A stretch of DNA of 20,000 bases from Chrysomallon squamiferum (Eukaryota; Mollusca; Gastropoda; Neomphalida; Peltospiridae): contig CM022676.1 of NCBI GenBank assembly GCA_012295275.1, positions 10,533,586 to 10,553,585 of the forward strand. The letters are read 5' to 3'. The notes beneath the pieces are model-generated. The model was given only the letters and a program-made list of their open reading frames with translations. It was not told the origin of the DNA and made no database searches. Positions 18,250-20,000 of the stretch are shown here, piece after piece (position 1 is the first letter of the stretch; the number at the start of each line of letters is the position of its first letter). Made by a program: the position numbers and the translations under genes.

Positions 18250-19055
18250 AGCGAAGGAATTGGATTTCACTGCTATGTCCGTTCGTCCGTAATAAACTAA
18301 AAATGACAGAAATGATTTGAAGACCTGACCAGGCTTCCCGGCGTGTTTTCAAATCAGTTCAGCAGACGTCTCAGAAGAATAAATTAGCACCAGAATTTGT
18401 CACACAAAGTCACGAAAGACCGTGCCACGCGCATTTTTATTATATGAACGTGAATCTACGGGAAAACAGGATCTTTCGTAACTTAACAAAGACAAATTAG
18501 ATCCGATAGACTGAAATCAAGTATTTCGAATTTAGCGGAAAAATAAAGGATTCGATGTCATTTTGTTTTTCGCAGTCAGCAGAAAATGAATTCAGAGAAA
18601 TAACAAAAAGATTTTTAATATATTTGAAGGTATTTCTGATCGAACGGAATGAAATTTAGCTCGTAATAATTAGCGAAAAAAGGATTTGAATTGATATTTG
18701 TCTGGCAGGATAGACGGCTGCACCATTTGGTTCGTGTAAATTAAATACCGTGGAATTAACGAAAACGGATTTAATTTCGTTTAACAATTTCATTTCCCGT
18801 GGAGTTAAAGCAGACAGACGGCGAAAACGAATATTAATAATTTAGTTGTATCTGCATCCCGTATCCTCGTGTTTATTTCACTTTGACGTCGCTGTCGGCG
18901 GTGTAATCGATGAAGATGTAGTCGTAAATCTGGATGTGATGCCTCTTGATGGGGGAAAACAAAGATAATAAATTCAACGCGGATTTCGAACACGTTGCTT
19001 TAATGGAGCCCAAAACACTACGCCGTATCGACGTGTTTTCGTGCCGTGCTCAAAA
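18250..19055. other. Unique sequence upstream of the 19056 exon
   Basis: No simple repeats. It may hold the promoter or an intron of the following gene. A recurring motif of the form TTAGCG or TTAACG followed by A-run and GGATT occurs from 18532, 18670 and 18756. No clear TATA box assigned. Confidence 0.4.
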
Positions 19056-19225
19056 ATGACTGAAGGGGACGCGATCCGGATTTTATCCTGGGCCGAATTT
19101 GTCGCCAGTCCACACAAACTGAGCTCCCTGTTCACCAAGTCGGGCGGGTCGTTCGTGTATGACGAGCAGGCGGTTTGCGATTTAACCATGCGTGAAAATT
19201 CCGATATTGGATTATCCGTACAAAA
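19056..19225 (+). CDS. Protein-coding exon 1 (unrecognised protein, partial gene)
   Basis: ATG at 19056 with A at -3. It reads 56 codons and ends in two spare bases at a canonical donor AA|GTGAGT (19226). The product starts MTEGDAIRILSWAEF and later has TKSGGSFVYDEQAV, a soluble mixed helix sequence with no signal peptide. Base use is clearly more GC-rich than the AT-rich surroundings, and the phase fits the next exon. The frame is open back to 18972, so the exon might begin further left with an acceptor and the ATG be internal. That open lead gives no phase-0 acceptor, so a direct splice from candidate exon B is unlikely. I do not recognise the family. Confidence 0.62.
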
Positions 19226-19575
19226 GTGAGTAGTTGTTGTTGTCGTTGTCGTTGTCGTTGTCGTTGTCATTGTCGTTGTTTGTTTGTTTGTTTTGAATTG
19301 AATATACGATGACGATCTTCTCATGAAGATGACGATGAATGTTGTTGAGGTTGTTGTTGTTATTTTTATTATTATTGTTATTATTATTTAATATTACATA
19401 AAAAGTTATATTTTAAAAATAAAATGTTAGTTTTGGCTAATGAATTGGGTTAAAATTAAAATGTTTTCCTTAGTTTTTATTAATGATTATTATTATTATT
19501 TATTTATTTTTATTATTATTATTATTATGCTTATTATCCTTATTATTATTATTATTATCTTTTTTTTTCTTATAG
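19226..19575 (+). other. Intron of the 19056 gene
   Basis: 350-bp intron with GTGAGT donor and TTTTTTTTCTTATAG acceptor. It starts with a GTT/GTC repeat (19231-19292) and holds ATT-rich stretches. Confidence 0.6.
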
Positions 19576-19724
19576 ACATCAGCTCGTGCTGCTTGTGCAG
19601 ACTGTTGATCACATGACGTATCTGATGGAGCAGTTTCTGCGCAAACTCCTGCTCATGCGCGTTACTGTAATTCACACGGAAATAGCTAGCCGATATAGTG
19701 TGGAGACGATTTCAATCCTTGAAG
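19576..19724 (+). CDS. Protein-coding exon 2 (unrecognised protein, continues past window)
   Basis: 149 bp between a strong acceptor (long T run then CTTATAG) and donor GAAG|GTGAGA. The first A completes the Lys codon begun in exon 1; then 49 codons read HQLVLLVQTVDHMTYLMEQF and later RKLLLMRV and SRYSVETISILE, a hydrophobic, probably helical segment. It ends with one spare base (phase 1), so at least one more exon lies beyond the window. Combined with exon 1, it gives 106 residues. No stop appears in the chosen frame while the intron is stop-rich. No catalytic motif is visible, and the function is unknown. Confidence 0.65.
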
Positions 19725-20000
19725 GTGAGATTATTATTAAACAAATGATAATGATGATGATTACAATGATGATGAGAAAATAATGATAATAGTGATGGAC
19801 ACGTTGATCCTGATGATGATGATGATGATGATATGACCGTGTTAATTATGAGATGACGTTGGAGCTGTTGATGATTGCGTTACATATAGAGATACATAAT
19901 ACTGATAGAGACACAAAGATATAGAGACAGATTAGAGAATGTACCTGTATTATAAACAATAGAGAAAAACAAAGCAGACTATGAAGATAATAAAATGATA
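19725..20000. other. Likely next intron of the 19056 gene
   Basis: Begins GTGAGATTATT. GAT/AAT triplets and a GATA-like tail. No further exon seen. Confidence 0.45.

Overview
This is eukaryotic, almost certainly metazoan, nuclear DNA. Evidence: spliced exons with GT/AG boundaries, Pol III tRNA genes with internal A and B boxes and T-run terminators, no prokaryotic gene density, and very many long microsatellites ((GA)n, (CT)n, (ATT)n, (TATC)n, (GT)n, (TA)n). The tRNA bodies are close to the animal nuclear tRNA-Trp sequence. The microsatellite style would suit a lophotrochozoan, for example a mollusc, but that is a guess from texture.

Layout. (1) Positions 1 to about 6518 and 6848 to about 13199 are two copies of one long unit, tandem and in the same orientation. 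They differ by a few percent of substitutions, many microsatellite lengths and a 184-bp indel. Copy 1 may begin before the window. Each unit holds, in order: a GC-rich exon-like block with a strong splice donor, a long ATT-rich stretch, a strong acceptor, CT and GA arrays, a CRE-like (ACGTCA) cluster, a 5'-truncated tRNA pseudogene, tetranucleotide and GA arrays, a second four-site CRE array at 17-18 bp steps, a convergent pair of intact tRNA-Trp(CCA) genes, a tRNA 5'-half, and more GA and CT arrays. (2) 13200-14460 is partly unique and holds two candidate exons whose phases fit the exon-like block. (3) 14500-18250 is dominated by simple repeats, with a large palindrome, a degenerate 55-60 bp repeat and a long polypurine tract. 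(4) 18250-20000 is mostly unique and carries the best protein-coding evidence: two phase-compatible exons at 19056-19225 and 19576-19724, continuing past the right edge.

How the parts may relate. The four tRNA-Trp genes are the certain functional content. A plus-strand protein gene may run through the duplicated block (exon A1 or A2, then exons at 13492 and 14366), which would make the duplicated exon a possible alternative-exon pair. This rests only on splice motifs and phase. The last two exons look like a separate or downstream plus-strand gene of unrecognised family. Most open frames in the window are translated microsatellites. The tandem duplication could be real or could be two haplotypes wrongly placed end to end in the assembly, and sequence alone cannot decide.
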